From: Phyllobacterium myrsinacearum
GTDB lineage: Bacteria; Pseudomonadota; Alphaproteobacteria; Rhizobiales; Rhizobiaceae
Assembly: GCF_014138285.1 (NCBI RefSeq)
Contig: NZ_JACGXN010000006.1
Location: 245,660-309,659, forward strand
Length of the DNA stretch: 64,000 nt
Direction: 5' to 3'
Part shown: positions 17,025-25,813 of the stretch, one piece after another
Position numbering within the stretch: the first letter of the stretch is position 1
How the letters are laid out: every line of letters begins with the position of its first letter
The notes under the pieces: model-generated
Database searches by the model: none
What the model was told of the DNA's origin: nothing
What the model saw: only the letters and a program-made list of their open reading frames with translations
Position numbers and translations under genes: made by a program

Positions 17025-20000
17025 AGACGTTCAACCTCTCCGAATGGGCGCTCGATCACAAGTCCCTGGTCTGGTATTTCATGATCGTTTTCACGATTGC
17101 GGGGATTTTCTCCTACCTCAATCTTGGCCGTGAAGAAGACCCGAACTTCACGATCAAGACCATGGTGATCTCGGCTCAATGGCCGGGCGCGTCGATTGAA
17201 GATACGACAACGCAGGTCACCGACCGGATCGAAAAGAAGCTCGAAGAGCTCGATACACTCGACTATACCAAGAGTGTCAGTTCACCCGGCTCGACGACGA
17301 TTTTCCTGAATCTGAAGGATACCGTACGCGGCGAAGCGGTCACCCAGACATGGATTCGCGCCCGAAATCTTATTCGCGACATTCAATCTGAACTGCCGCA
17401 GGGTGTCGTTGGCCCGTTTTTCAATGATGATTTCGGCGACGTCTACGGAAACGTCTACGGATTTACCTCTGACGGGCTGAGCCAACGGCAACTGCGCGAC
17501 TATGTTGAGGATGTCAGACGAAAAGTCCTGACCGTTCCCGACGTCGGCAAGGTCGAGCTGGTCGGTGCGCAGGATGAGGCCATTTATCTTGAGTTTTCCC
17601 CCAAACAGGTTGCGGCTTTGGGTCTGGATCAACAGGCGATCATCAGCACCTTGCAGGCCCAGAATGCGATCACCCCATCGGGTGTGATTGAGACCGGTCC
17701 AGAGCGGGTGATGATCCGGGTCAATGGCCAGTTCGTATCGGAGAGAAGCCTGCAGGCCATCAATCTTCGGGTCAATGATCGTTTCTTCCGTTTGAGTGAC
17801 GTGGCGCGAGTCACGCGTGGCTATCAGGATCCCCCGACCAGTCTCTTTCGTGTGAACGGCAAAGAAGCCATCGGTCTTGCCATCGGCATGAAGCCGAACG
17901 GCAATCTGCTCAAATTCGGTGAAAAGCTCAAAGAACAGATGCAACAGATCACGGCGGATCTGCCCGTGGGCGTTGGCATCAATCTCGTTTCAGATCAGCC
18001 GCAAATCGTTGAAGAGGCCGTATCGGGCTTCACGAGAGCCCTTTTTGAAGCCGTTGCCATTGTGCTGGCCGTCAGTTTCGTCAGTCTGGGCATGCGCGCC
18101 GGCTTTGTGGTTGCGCTGGCCATACCGCTTGTTCTGGCGATCACCTTCATGGTGATGGAGTATATGGGCATCTCGCTCCAGCGCATTTCACTTGGTGCGC
18201 TGATCATTGCCCTTGGACTGCTCGTCGATGACGCAATGATTGCGGTCGAGATGATGGTGGCGCGGCTTGAGGCGGGGGATAATCTGCGAAAAGCAGCGAC
18301 CTATGTTTACACGCACACGGCTTTTCCGATGCTGACAGGCACGCTGGTGACAGTGTCCGGCTTCATTCCCGTCGGTCTCAACAGCAGTGCGGCGGGTGAA
18401 TTCACCTACACACTGTTTGTGGTGATCGCCGTCTCTCTCGTTGTCTCCTGGATTGTAGCTGTCGTCTTTACACCGTTGCTCGGTGTGACATTGCTGCCGA
18501 AAACAATGAAGAACAAGCACGAAAATCCTGGCCGATTTACCCTCTTGTTCCAGCGGATTCTTCTGCTCTGCATGCGGTTCCGCTGGGTAACCATTGCTGT
18601 AACAGTCGTGATTTTTGCGGTCTCCGTCTATGGAATGGGTCATGTTCAGCAGCAATTCTTCCCCAATTCCGATCGTCATGAACTCGTTGTCGATTGGAAT
18701 CTGCCGCAGAATGCATCGATCCTTGAAACCAAGGCGCAGATGGACAAGTTCGAGGCAGAGCAATTGGTTGGTAACGCTGATATCGACCATTGGAGTTCCT
18801 ATGTCGGGCAGGGTGCCATCCGATTCCTTCTGTCGTTCGACGTACAGCCGGCGAATCCGTTCTTTGGACAGACGGTCATCGTGACGAAAAGTCTGGAGGC
18901 TCGCGACCGGTTGCGCACGAAATTGCAGGCATGGCTGAAGAACGAATTTCCGAGCACGGACGCGTTTGTGCATCTGCTTGACATCGGCCCGCCTGTCGGT
19001 CGCCCGGTTCAATATCGTGTCAGCGGTCCGGATGTCCAAAAGGTGCGCGATTACGCCCACGACATGGCCAATCTCGTTGCCGGCAATCCATCCATCGGCG
19101 ACATCACCTTCGATTGGAACGAGCCATCGCGTGTCATCAAGGTTGATGTGCTGCAGGATAAAGCACGGCAGCTCGGCATCACCTCGGAATCGATTGCCTC
19201 TTCGTTGAACTCCGTTGTTGGCGGATCGACGATCACGCAGGTGAGGGATTCCATCTATCTGATCAACGTTGTTGTCCGTGCACGCGCTGATGAACGCGGA
19301 TCGATCGATCAGCTTCGCAATCTCCAGCTTCCAACCAGCAATGGCCAGTCTGTGCCGGCTGCAGCTGTTGCCAATTTCCGCTACGAGCTGGAGCAGCCCA
19401 TCGTTTGGCGGCGTGCCCGCCAGCCCACCGTCACGTTGAAGGCGGGTGTTCTTGGCGCGTTGCAGCCCGCGACAGTGGTGACGCAACTGGCGCCAAAAGT
19501 GAAGGAGTTTGCCGACAAACTGCCCCCCGGCTACGGCGTCGTTGTCGGCGGTGCTGTCGAAGAAAGCGGCAAGGCCCAGGCGCCGATCGCCGCCGTCGCT
19601 CCTCTGATGCTGTTCGCTATGGTGACACTGCTGATGATCCAGCTGCAAAGCTTCCAGCGCCTGTTTCTGGTCTTTGCGGTTGCACCTCTGGCCATTATTG
19701 GTGTCGTCGCAGCACTGCTTACCAGCAACTCGCCGTTGGGCTTTGTGGCATTGCTCGGCGTGTTGGCGTTGATCGGCATTCTGATCCGGAATTCCGTCAT
19801 TCTTGTCGTCCAGATCGAGGATCTGCGACGGGAAGGCAAGGATCCTTGGAGTGCGGTGGTCGAAGCGACCGAGCATCGAATGCGTCCCATCATGCTGACA
19901 GCCGCCGCTGCCAGTCTCGCGCTGATACCGATAGCCCGCGAGATTTTCTGGGGTCCGATGGCTTATGCGATGATGGGCGGCATTATCGTTGGAACGGTTT

Positions 20001-20110
20001 TGACACTCTTGTTCCTGCCAGCTCTTTATATCGCCTGGTTCCGTATCAAGGCGCCTGATCATAACGCTCCACCCGAGGGGCATCAGGAACCAGCGGCTGT
20101 CAATGCATAA
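17021..20110 (+). CDS. RND-family efflux transporter, inner-membrane pump (TriC/AcrB-like)
   Basis: A 1029-residue RND protein, normal length for the HAE1 group. The N-terminal transmembrane helix begins at about residue 15, followed by the porter domain entry DPNFTIKTMVISAQWPGAS. The first TM bundle has LVDDAMIAVEMMVARLE, where the paired Asp of transmembrane helix 4 carries the proton relay. The second half repeats the fold, with NSVILVVQIEDLRREGKDPW replacing it as usual. It exports drugs, detergents or metabolites by proton antiport. Third gene of the operon, coupled to adaptor 2 by an ATGA overlap. Confidence 0.92.
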   Translation: MKTFNLSEWALDHKSLVWYFMIVFTIAGIFSYLNLGREEDPNFTIKTMVISAQWPGASIEDTTTQVTDRIEKKLEELDTLDYTKSVSSPGSTTIFLNLKDTVRGEAVTQTWIRARNLIRDIQSELPQGVVGPFFNDDFGDVYGNVYGFTSDGLSQRQLRDYVEDVRRKVLTVPDVGKVELVGAQDEAIYLEFSPKQVAALGLDQQAIISTLQAQNAITPSGVIETGPERVMIRVNGQFVSERSLQAINLRVNDRFFRLSDVARVTRGYQDPPTSLFRVNGKEAIGLAIGMKPNGNLLKFGEKLKEQMQQITADLPVGVGINLVSDQPQIVEEAVSGFTRALFEAVAIVLAVSFVSLGMRAGFVVALAIPLVLAITFMVMEYMGISLQRISLGALIIALGLLVDDAMIAVEMMVARLEAGDNLRKAATYVYTHTAFPMLTGTLVTVSGFIPVGLNSSAAGEFTYTLFVVIAVSLVVSWIVAVVFTPLLGVTLLPKTMKNKHENPGRFTLLFQRILLLCMRFRWVTIAVTVVIFAVSVYGMGHVQQQFFPNSDRHELVVDWNLPQNASILETKAQMDKFEAEQLVGNADIDHWSSYVGQGAIRFLLSFDVQPANPFFGQTVIVTKSLEARDRLRTKLQAWLKNEFPSTDAFVHLLDIGPPVGRPVQYRVSGPDVQKVRDYAHDMANLVAGNPSIGDITFDWNEPSRVIKVDVLQDKARQLGITSESIASSLNSVVGGSTITQVRDSIYLINVVVRARADERGSIDQLRNLQLPTSNGQSVPAAAVANFRYELEQPIVWRRARQPTVTLKAGVLGALQPATVVTQLAPKVKEFADKLPPGYGVVVGGAVEESGKAQAPIAAVAPLMLFAMVTLLMIQLQSFQRLFLVFAVAPLAIIGVVAALLTSNSPLGFVALLGVLALIGILIRNSVILVVQIEDLRREGKDPWSAVVEATEHRMRPIMLTAAAASLALIPIAREIFWGPMAYAMMGGIIVGTVLTLLFLPALYIAWFRIKAPDHNAPPEGHQEPAAVNA

Positions 20111-20151
20111 TGGGTAGGGTGGGGGCTCGGCGCTCCCGCCAGGCAACGGGA

Positions 20152-21231
20152 ATGAGCATGAGCGAACAGGCACCGCAAAATCCCCTGCACACGCTTCGTG
20201 TCATTGAGTTTGAAGGAATAGGCCCGGGGCCTCTCGCCGGGCTTATGCTCGCCAGTCTTGGCGCGCAGGTGACTGTGATCAGCCGGCCGGTCCCACAGCA
20301 GATCATGCGCGAATTTGGCGGTGACCACGGCGAAAATCCTTTGCGCCGGAACAAGCAGGTCATTCCCCTCGATCTTAAAACAGCGGCGGGTGTCACCCGG
20401 GCACTTGAGCTGATCGCCGGTGCAGATGCTTTGATCGAAGCCAACAGGCCCGGTGTGATGGAACGCCTTGGCCTTGGACCGGCCGAATGTGCGGCCCGCA
20501 ATCCGCGGCTCGTCTATGGCCGCATGACCGGTTGGGGACAGACGGGACCGTTGTCACAGTCTGCGGGTCACGATCTGAACTATCTCGCGTTGACGGGGCT
20601 TCTTTCGCTCTCTGCACGTCCCGGCGAGGCGCCCATCGTACCGCCAACTGTCATGGGCGATGCAACCGGCGCCCTTGGTCTGTGTTTCGGCATTGTCAGT
20701 GCGGTGCTGGATGCCCGGGCGACGGGTCGCGGAAGAGTGGTTGATGCGGCCATTGTCGATGTGGTGGCGATGCTGGGCACGATCGTTCAGTTGGCGCGAT
20801 CAAGTGGACAGATCGATGGAGCTCGCCCAAGCCCGTTCCACGACTCGCCCTTTTACGACAGCTATGTCTGTGCTGACGGCCGTTTCATCACGATCGGTGC
20901 ACTTGAAAACCAGTTCTACACGCTCTTGCTTGCCAAGCTGGGGCTTTCTGACGTTGATCCCGCCTCGCAATATGACCGGACGGAGTGGCCTGGCCTCAAA
21001 AGGCGGTTCACGGACCTGTTCGCCAGTCGTGCGCGCGATCACTGGTGCGATCTTCTGGAAGGAACAGATGCCTGCTTCGCACCGGTCTTGAGCATCGCGG
21101 AAGCGGTAGGTCATCCTCACGCCAAAGCACGCGGCATTTACACGGAGACGTCTTCCGGCCTCATCGAAGCAGCCCCGGCGCCGCGGTTTTCCGATCTTGA
21201 CCTGACAGACAAGCCGGATCACCGTCAATAA
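20152..21231 (+). CDS. Class III (CaiB/BaiF family) CoA-transferase or alpha-methylacyl-CoA racemase-like protein
   Basis: About 359 residues: HTLRVIEFEGIGPGPLAGLMLASLGAQV at the N-terminus, then DLKTAAGVTRALELIAGADALIEANRPGVMERLGLGP, YGRMTGWGQTGP and GHDLNYLALTGLLS, the core motifs of family III CoA-transferases. The Asp in GHDLNY aligns with the catalytic aspartate of this family. Racemases and formyl/carnitine CoA-transferases share these blocks; the GxDLNYLA variant is closer to alpha-methylacyl-CoA racemase. An ATG at 20110 overlapping the pump stop would add a basic tail; the ATGs at 20152 and 20158 fit the family better. The link to the pump is positional only. Confidence 0.85.
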   Translation: MSMSEQAPQNPLHTLRVIEFEGIGPGPLAGLMLASLGAQVTVISRPVPQQIMREFGGDHGENPLRRNKQVIPLDLKTAAGVTRALELIAGADALIEANRPGVMERLGLGPAECAARNPRLVYGRMTGWGQTGPLSQSAGHDLNYLALTGLLSLSARPGEAPIVPPTVMGDATGALGLCFGIVSAVLDARATGRGRVVDAAIVDVVAMLGTIVQLARSSGQIDGARPSPFHDSPFYDSYVCADGRFITIGALENQFYTLLLAKLGLSDVDPASQYDRTEWPGLKRRFTDLFASRARDHWCDLLEGTDACFAPVLSIAEAVGHPHAKARGIYTETSSGLIEAAPAPRFSDLDLTDKPDHRQ

Positions 21232-21235
21232 GAAT

Positions 21236-21255
21236 CCGGGGCCTTTCGGCCCCGG
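21236..21255. terminator. Hairpin between convergent CoA-transferase and porin genes
   Basis: CCGGGGCC-TTTC-GGCCCCGG is a perfect 8-bp GC stem with a tetraloop, directly after the CoA-transferase stop and 24 bases before the porin stop on the other strand. There is no long U tract on either side, but the position between convergent genes fits a bidirectional terminator. Confidence 0.7.
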
Positions 21256-21279
21256 ACGTTCATTCAAGCGTGACGATAA

Positions 21280-22368
21280 TCAGAAGTTGCGCTGGAAGCG
21301 GATAACACCACCGAAGGCATCATCGTTGCCGCCAAGGCGAATGGATTCATCCTTACGTTCGCCGTCGAACTTGGTGTAGTTGATTTCCGGCGTGATCGTG
21401 AAGCCTGGAACAATCTCATAGGCCACGTTCAAAGCAGCAGCAATTGTGCCCTGTTCTTCGTAAGCAACCTGAGCATTGACGGTTGCCTTATCGGAAACCT
21501 TGGCAGCGATGCCGCCCCAGAGGGCATAATCGCCTTCCCATGTACCGAACCAGTTGCGGTTCAGATTGGTGCTGAAGGAATGTTCGTCGTAGTTGGTCTG
21601 GTAGGCGCCCATGATCCAGGCGGTAACCGTATCGGTGACCTTTACGTCCAACCGAGCCTTGAAGCCCCATTCTTCAACCGCAGAGTCATAGCCTGCGATA
21701 CCGGAGATTTTGCCCCAGCTCTGTTCCCACTTCGCGCCGATGAGAGCGTGTGGCATGTAGTCATCAATGCGGTAATCGTAGCCCTGGTCTGTTTCACCCT
21801 GTTCAGCAGCGATAATAGCCGAGAAGCCATTTCCGCCGGTATAGGTGTAGCTGACCTGGTTGCTGGCAAAGCTGTTGTACTGGATCACGTCGTCATTGAT
21901 GATATCGCCGGCATAACCAACCCACGAGCCGAAGATTTCGTCAGCAACACCGATGCGGAAGCCGCCCAGTTCAATGAAGGCCTGCGGGATGGAAGCACCA
22001 TCCTGATCACCATCGGTGTACTGGAAGCGTGTCTGGATGTAAGAGCGCAATGTGCCGAGCTCGGTTTCTGACCGGGCATCAAAACGCACCTCAGCGCGAG
22101 CGCGCTTGTAATAGGTGTCGTTCTGGCCGCCCATGTGACCGCCGGTGTACGGATCATCACCACCGCCGGCATCATAGCGCATATAGCCGCCGATCTTCAG
22201 GCATGTCTCTGTGCCGGGAATATAGAAGAAACCAGCGCCGTATGCATCGCAGACGCGAACATATTCGACAGCTTCTGGTTCGGCGACAACGACTGCATCC
22301 GCAGCGCGAGCTCCTGACACCGCAATCAGTGCCGCGGCGGAGCCGAGAAGAAGACTTTTTATATTCAT
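21280..22368 (-). CDS. Outer-membrane porin, Omp2b/Porin_2 family
   Basis: A 362-residue porin of the alphaproteobacterial family. Signal peptide residues 1-22 (MNIKSLLLGSAAALIA, cleavage after ARA). The mature N-terminus has the family hallmark VEYVRVCDAYGAGFFYIPGTETCLKIGGYMRYD with two conserved cysteines. Alternating beta-strand sequence follows and the chain ends in phenylalanine (RFQRNF), as needed for BAM recognition. It forms a general diffusion trimer in the outer membrane. Expression level may be influenced by the repeat element upstream at 22452-22756. Confidence 0.95.
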   Translation of the reverse strand: MNIKSLLLGSAAALIAVSGARAADAVVVAEPEAVEYVRVCDAYGAGFFYIPGTETCLKIGGYMRYDAGGGDDPYTGGHMGGQNDTYYKRARAEVRFDARSETELGTLRSYIQTRFQYTDGDQDGASIPQAFIELGGFRIGVADEIFGSWVGYAGDIINDDVIQYNSFASNQVSYTYTGGNGFSAIIAAEQGETDQGYDYRIDDYMPHALIGAKWEQSWGKISGIAGYDSAVEEWGFKARLDVKVTDTVTAWIMGAYQTNYDEHSFSTNLNRNWFGTWEGDYALWGGIAAKVSDKATVNAQVAYEEQGTIAAALNVAYEIVPGFTITPEINYTKFDGERKDESIRLGGNDDAFGGVIRFQRNF

Positions 22369-22451
22369 GTCGATCTCCAGTTAAGGATCATTGTTAAGGG
22401 GGCAAGCCATATTGCAGTGCCTCACTTATGTCTTACTTTGGTACCCTTTTG

Positions 22452-22756
22452 GTCAAAGGACATAACTGGTCGTATCTTGCTACCATCCCCATTGTTGCTA
22501 ATTTGCTACATTCCGTTTGACCGGGAAAATCGTATTGCAAAGCTCTATTCCAATCGTTGTGTGCCATAAATCCTTGCGCGGATTGATGTTTCCGGATGCA
22601 AATCAATTTTTTGTCAGATGTTAACTTTCGCGGGCCGGTTTTGCCGCGAGGGTGCGAAGCGGCGTAGAAAATCAGATGTTTTTTTGCCAAGCGACGCTTC
22701 TTTCAGAAAAACGATCCCAAACTGGTAGCAAAAAACGACCAGTTATGTCCTTTGAC
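22452..22756. repeat. 305-bp element bounded by 34-bp inverted repeats (MITE-like)
   Basis: Left arm 22452-22485 and right arm 22723-22756 are reverse complements at 32 of 34 positions; the outer 22 bases are identical. Both arms read GTCAAAGGACATAACTGG inward. The 237 bases between hold no convincing gene; short words (TTGCTA, TCAGATGTT) recur inside. The element lies about 80 bases upstream of the porin start and fills most of the 583-base gap 22369-22951. An internally deleted insertion sequence or MITE is the simplest reading; no target duplication is visible at its ends. Two inverted regulator sites are the alternative. Confidence 0.65.
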
Positions 22757-22951
22757 TGCCTTGAAAAATGGATGCAACGTGATCCTGCATATTCTCGACG
22801 GCGTAGAAGGACTGCGTCGGACAAGAAGGCGATTGAGTTCAGTTGATCTCCAGTCAATGCTCAAAGACCCTGCCTCAAAAAGGCAGGGTCATTTCGTTTC
22901 GGGCATGATGTTTGACGTGAAAAGCTAAAGCACCTGGCGCCGGACCTGATC

Positions 22952-23899
22952 CTAGGCGAAGCGATCCATGGGCAACAGATCATAGTCCTTGTTGGCAAGG
23001 TGGAGATCAAACTGCGCGCGGGCAATATGCGCCGCAACCATGTTCTCGAACACGTCGTTGAGGGGCGGCAGTATTTCGATCTTTCTGCCACCATCTTCCA
23101 GCAGGCGCACAAGCCCCTCGGCTTCGGCCCGTTTCATGAGCCGACGTATGTGGGTGCGCGATACGCCATAGAGGTGACCGATTTCGTCGTAAGGAAAGCA
23201 CACTATGCTTTCTTCAGCGTTTGTACGTGGTTCCTTCATTGACATCAGCTTGCACAACAGAACGCCGCCGCCATCGCTGATGGCAAACAATTGGGAACTG
23301 TGCAGCTCGGAAATCATGGTGCTGACATTCAGCAGCGAATGCAGGCTGGATGCGAAGTAGTTTTCGACGAAATCATCCGTTCCCTCGATCAGCTGCTTGT
23401 AATGCCGCGAGGGAAATAATTTATCCGCTGCACTGAGAGCGATCCCGGTAATTCGTCTGATCCCGAATATCAGTCTGCCGGTTGGCTGGATCAGATGATT
23501 CCTGTGATCACTTTCGTCGAGCACGCGGGTGACGAGCCCTATATTTTCCAAAAGATCGATTGTCGCGGCAGTAGTGTTCTTGCTGCACAGCTTCAGGCCG
23601 GATGTTATGTTTTGAATACCGGAAATTGTTGCGCCGTGATGCCGGTTGTCACGGGTGAAATGCAACGCCAGAATAGACATGCAAATCACCTGACGGGCAA
23701 CATTGGCCATGACCTTGTTGGCCATATAGCGGCCCTCGAAAATTCTGACGGCACCACGTGCATAGTCCGCTGAAGCATCGCCGAAGTTTGGATTTCGGCG
23801 CAGGATGGCGACCCTCTGCAGCAGCCATTTCGAACGCGTCTCATGGCTGATGCACGAAAGCGTTTCCGGCATGCTGTCGTTCGTGAATGCTATCCCCAT
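22952..23899 (-). CDS. Putative DNA-binding regulator with two winged-helix-like segments, unrecognised family
   Basis: A 315-residue protein I cannot assign. Residues about 75-145 resemble a MarR-type winged helix (MSILALHFTRDN, a helix-turn-helix with NTTAATIDLLENIGLVTRVLDESDHRNHLIQPT). The C-terminal part (about 245-290) is a second HTH: YDEIGHLYGVSRTHIRRLMKRAEAEGLVRLLEDG, similar to Crp/MarR wings. No signal peptide or membrane segment. No strong ribosome binding site was found for the first ATG (ATG at 23875 is an alternative). It stands alone between porin and TetR genes. Presumably a transcription regulator; partner and ligand unknown. Confidence 0.6.
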   Translation of the reverse strand: MGIAFTNDSMPETLSCISHETRSKWLLQRVAILRRNPNFGDASADYARGAVRIFEGRYMANKVMANVARQVICMSILALHFTRDNRHHGATISGIQNITSGLKLCSKNTTAATIDLLENIGLVTRVLDESDHRNHLIQPTGRLIFGIRRITGIALSAADKLFPSRHYKQLIEGTDDFVENYFASSLHSLLNVSTMISELHSSQLFAISDGGGVLLCKLMSMKEPRTNAEESIVCFPYDEIGHLYGVSRTHIRRLMKRAEAEGLVRLLEDGGRKIEILPPLNDVFENMVAAHIARAQFDLHLANKDYDLLPMDRFA

Positions 23900-24157
23900 T
23901 CGATCAATTTTCCGTTCGGAGTATCATTGACTGCGGGCTTGGCCTTGAAGAAGGTCTTTGACCAATGCGGCGGCACTGGCAAATTAAATTTGTGTAATCC
24001 GGGTCTTTGCCGGGCGCAGCTCGATAACAAGTGCGTGAAGCAGCAGATCGCTGACCGTTATCGGTCCGAATGGCGGCTTATGACGGTGGATTGAAGATGA
24101 GTTTTGCATACAAAGAGGGACGTGAAGAAGGGGTGCGAGAATCAAATTGCCGTTGCA

Positions 24158-24790
24158 CTATGGAGAGATGTAAGCGGCGATCATGGCATCGCAAGCGCGT
24201 TTCAATTGCTGCTGCGGGCCCTCCGCTCCCGTGCTCTGGCCGCATACCCTTGCGCCTTCGACAAGCAGCATGAGCGCGTCAGCCAGTTGTTCCGCCTGCT
24301 TGGTTCCGGCCTGTCGGCAAAGGCTGGTCAGGCGCTCCATATGTACTTTCTTGGCATCCATGATCACTTTGAACGCAGGATGGTTTGCTTCCTTTAACTC
24401 AATAGCGGCATTGGCCAGGTCGCAACCACGGGGATCGTTGAATATGCATTCGGCGGCTTCTTCGATCCAGCCGCGTATCTGGGCAAGGGGATCGTCTGGA
24501 AAAGCCGCTTCCAGATCGCGCCAGATCTGCTCACGACGCGCCGAAACCTGTTTGAGAGTCTCGCAGACCAGATCATCCTTTGATCCGAAATGGCGATAGA
24601 GGGTCATCTTGTTGGACTCGGCGGCTTCAGCAATCGCGTCAACCCCGACGCCCCTGATACCCTGCTGGCGAAACAGCTCAATGGCACTCGCGACAATGCG
24701 CGCCCGCGGTGGCATGCGGCCGACATCGGATTCCACGGGTGTAACAGTCTCGTGAGGCTTTGACATTTCCTGCGTTAACGCGCTTGACAT
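24158..24790 (-). CDS. TetR/AcrR-family transcriptional regulator
   Basis: A 210-residue regulator: HTH domain PRARIVASAIELFRQQGIRGVGVDAIAEAAESNKMTLYRHFGSKDDLV (about residues 28-75), followed by a C-terminal helical ligand domain with CDLANAAIELKEANHPAF, typical of the TetR subgroup with a conserved 'xGCxxxN' region. Either the ATG at 24790 or that at 24766 may be used; neither has ideal spacing. Two operator-like sites lie just upstream (24795-24834), between this gene and a divergent small gene at 24957, so autoregulation and control of the neighbour are likely. Confidence 0.82.
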   Translation of the reverse strand: MSSALTQEMSKPHETVTPVESDVGRMPPRARIVASAIELFRQQGIRGVGVDAIAEAAESNKMTLYRHFGSKDDLVCETLKQVSARREQIWRDLEAAFPDDPLAQIRGWIEEAAECIFNDPRGCDLANAAIELKEANHPAFKVIMDAKKVHMERLTSLCRQAGTKQAEQLADALMLLVEGARVCGQSTGAEGPQQQLKRACDAMIAAYISP

Positions 24791-24794
24791 TGAT

Positions 24795-24834
24795 GTTACC
24801 GTCCAGTAACTATTGGCTGTTACTTACCGGTAAC
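24795..24834. promoter_or_regulatory. Paired operator-like sites GTTACCGTCCAGTAAC and GTTACTTACCGGTAAC
   Basis: Two 16-bp imperfect palindromes start 24 bases apart (24795-24810 and 24819-24834). Read in opposite orientation they are near-identical (GTTACCGNNNAGTAAC), so they look like two copies of one recognition site. They lie 5 bases upstream of the TetR start codon and about 120 bases upstream of the divergent small gene. This is the usual arrangement for a self-regulated TetR repressor binding as two dimers. Confidence 0.6.
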
Positions 24835-24956
24835 ACGCATCTGGTTCATGTGTCAATTTTATTTGAGATTGGTATTCGGGCCGACGCCACAGAAAAGTAC
24901 GGATTTAACATTCTATTTGCCAATGCGGCGCTCTTGCCGCTGAGAAGGAGAGCATC

Positions 24957-25211
24957 ATGCCACAGACATATGCCGATCTTACCCTTGCTGAAGCCCTGTC
25001 AGATCCCTTGATCAACGCTGTTATGAGCGCTGACCACGTGACCCGCAGCGAGCTTGAACTCCTTATGAAGTCTGTGGCCCGCAAAAATCTCGAAGCAGCC
25101 GCTTCCAGCAATTGGCAACGACCGTTTACGGTGGATCGACCCGCCGTGACCAAAAGCTTGCTTGCGCTGGGTGCGCGTGCTCGCACTGCATGCTGCGAAA
25201 GTGCGGTATAG
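24957..25211 (+). CDS. Small hypothetical protein (84 residues)
   Basis: A short but credible gene: AAGGAGAG is ideally placed before the ATG and a hairpin terminator follows 36 bases after the stop. The N-terminal part (YADLTLAEALSDPLINAVMS) is acidic and helical and resembles small conserved proteins of unknown function in rhizobia; the C-terminal half is basic (ARKNLEAAASSNWQRP, ARARTACCESAV). No membrane segment or signal. It is divergent from the TetR gene and shares its operator region, so it may be the regulator's target. Confidence 0.6.
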   Translation: MPQTYADLTLAEALSDPLINAVMSADHVTRSELELLMKSVARKNLEAAASSNWQRPFTVDRPAVTKSLLALGARARTACCESAV

Positions 25212-25247
25212 CGGCTTACTCAGTTATCCAATTGTTGCGTTGAAAAG

Positions 25248-25277
25248 AACCGGCGGCTTCCATGAGGGCTGCCGGTT
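25248..25277 (+). terminator. Rho-independent terminator candidate after the small gene
   Basis: AACCGGC (25248-25254) pairs with GCCGGTT (25271-25277), followed by TCATTTT. It lies 36 bases after the stop of the 84-residue protein gene. Confidence 0.5.
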
Positions 25278-25704
25278 TCATTTTGACCGGAGATTCGTTG
25301 GCGGCGCCGTCAAACAATTCCGCCGAAATCATTGCATTTGTCCGATTTGGCAGGATGAATCCGGCAGGTTCACGCAGGGCCGGGTCGGATGGCGATGCCA
25401 CTGACAGATCGGGTCTCAATGCAGATGCGGTGCGCTTGTTCCCGCGTTGCATCTGCACAGGATTTCCGCAACTGCCCAAAATATAATCATTCAATGTACA
25501 ATTGTTGGGCTGGTGCCTTCGCTGTTCATTGCGAGGCTCTTACGAAACATTGCTCCTGAAACAGGGAGCCATTGGAAGTCCGGTAAACAACGCGGGTGCA
25601 TTCAGGCATCTGCCGATGCTCATCCGTGATTTCATTCGCTGGCAAGCTAAAGTTTCACTTTTTTACGCTGTTTCGAACGGTGGCCAGGCTGCAGCCGGGA
25701 AGAC
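25278..25704. other. Intergenic region upstream of the glnII promoter, no gene seen
   Basis: The stretch contains only short open frames without ribosome binding sites. It should hold the enhancer sites for the sigma-54 promoter downstream; a GGTGCA half-site-like word occurs near 25594, but no clear full NtrC palindrome could be identified by eye. Confidence 0.4.
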
Positions 25705-25720
25705 TGGCACGTAACTTGCT
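25705..25720 (+). promoter_or_regulatory. Sigma-54 (RpoN) promoter of glnII
   Basis: TGGCAC-GTAAC-TTGCT matches the -24/-12 consensus TGGCACNNNNNTTGCW at every defined position. It lies 93 bases upstream of the glnII ATG, giving a predicted transcription start near 25731. glnII genes of rhizobia are known to be activated by NtrC with sigma-54 under nitrogen limitation. Confidence 0.85.
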
Positions 25721-25813
25721 TTGATGAATTTATCCGCAGGCGAATGCGCACGATTGGGTGCAGGACCTGCAAAATGGATCAGAGCGCACAACGACGTAGT
25801 GAGAGAAGCCATA

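Noticed and set aside
18188..20173. A 661-codon minus-strand frame opposite the RND pump gene
   Set aside because: Antisense to a clear AcrB-like coding sequence; composition (His, Gln, Asp, Arg runs) is that of a mirror frame.
22433..22690. Short minus-strand frame inside the inverted-repeat element
   Set aside because: No ribosome binding site, crosses the element boundary, and shows no transposase-like motif.
25216..25494. Minus-strand 92-codon frame upstream of glnII
   Set aside because: No ribosome binding site and it runs through the terminator hairpin of the small gene at 24957.
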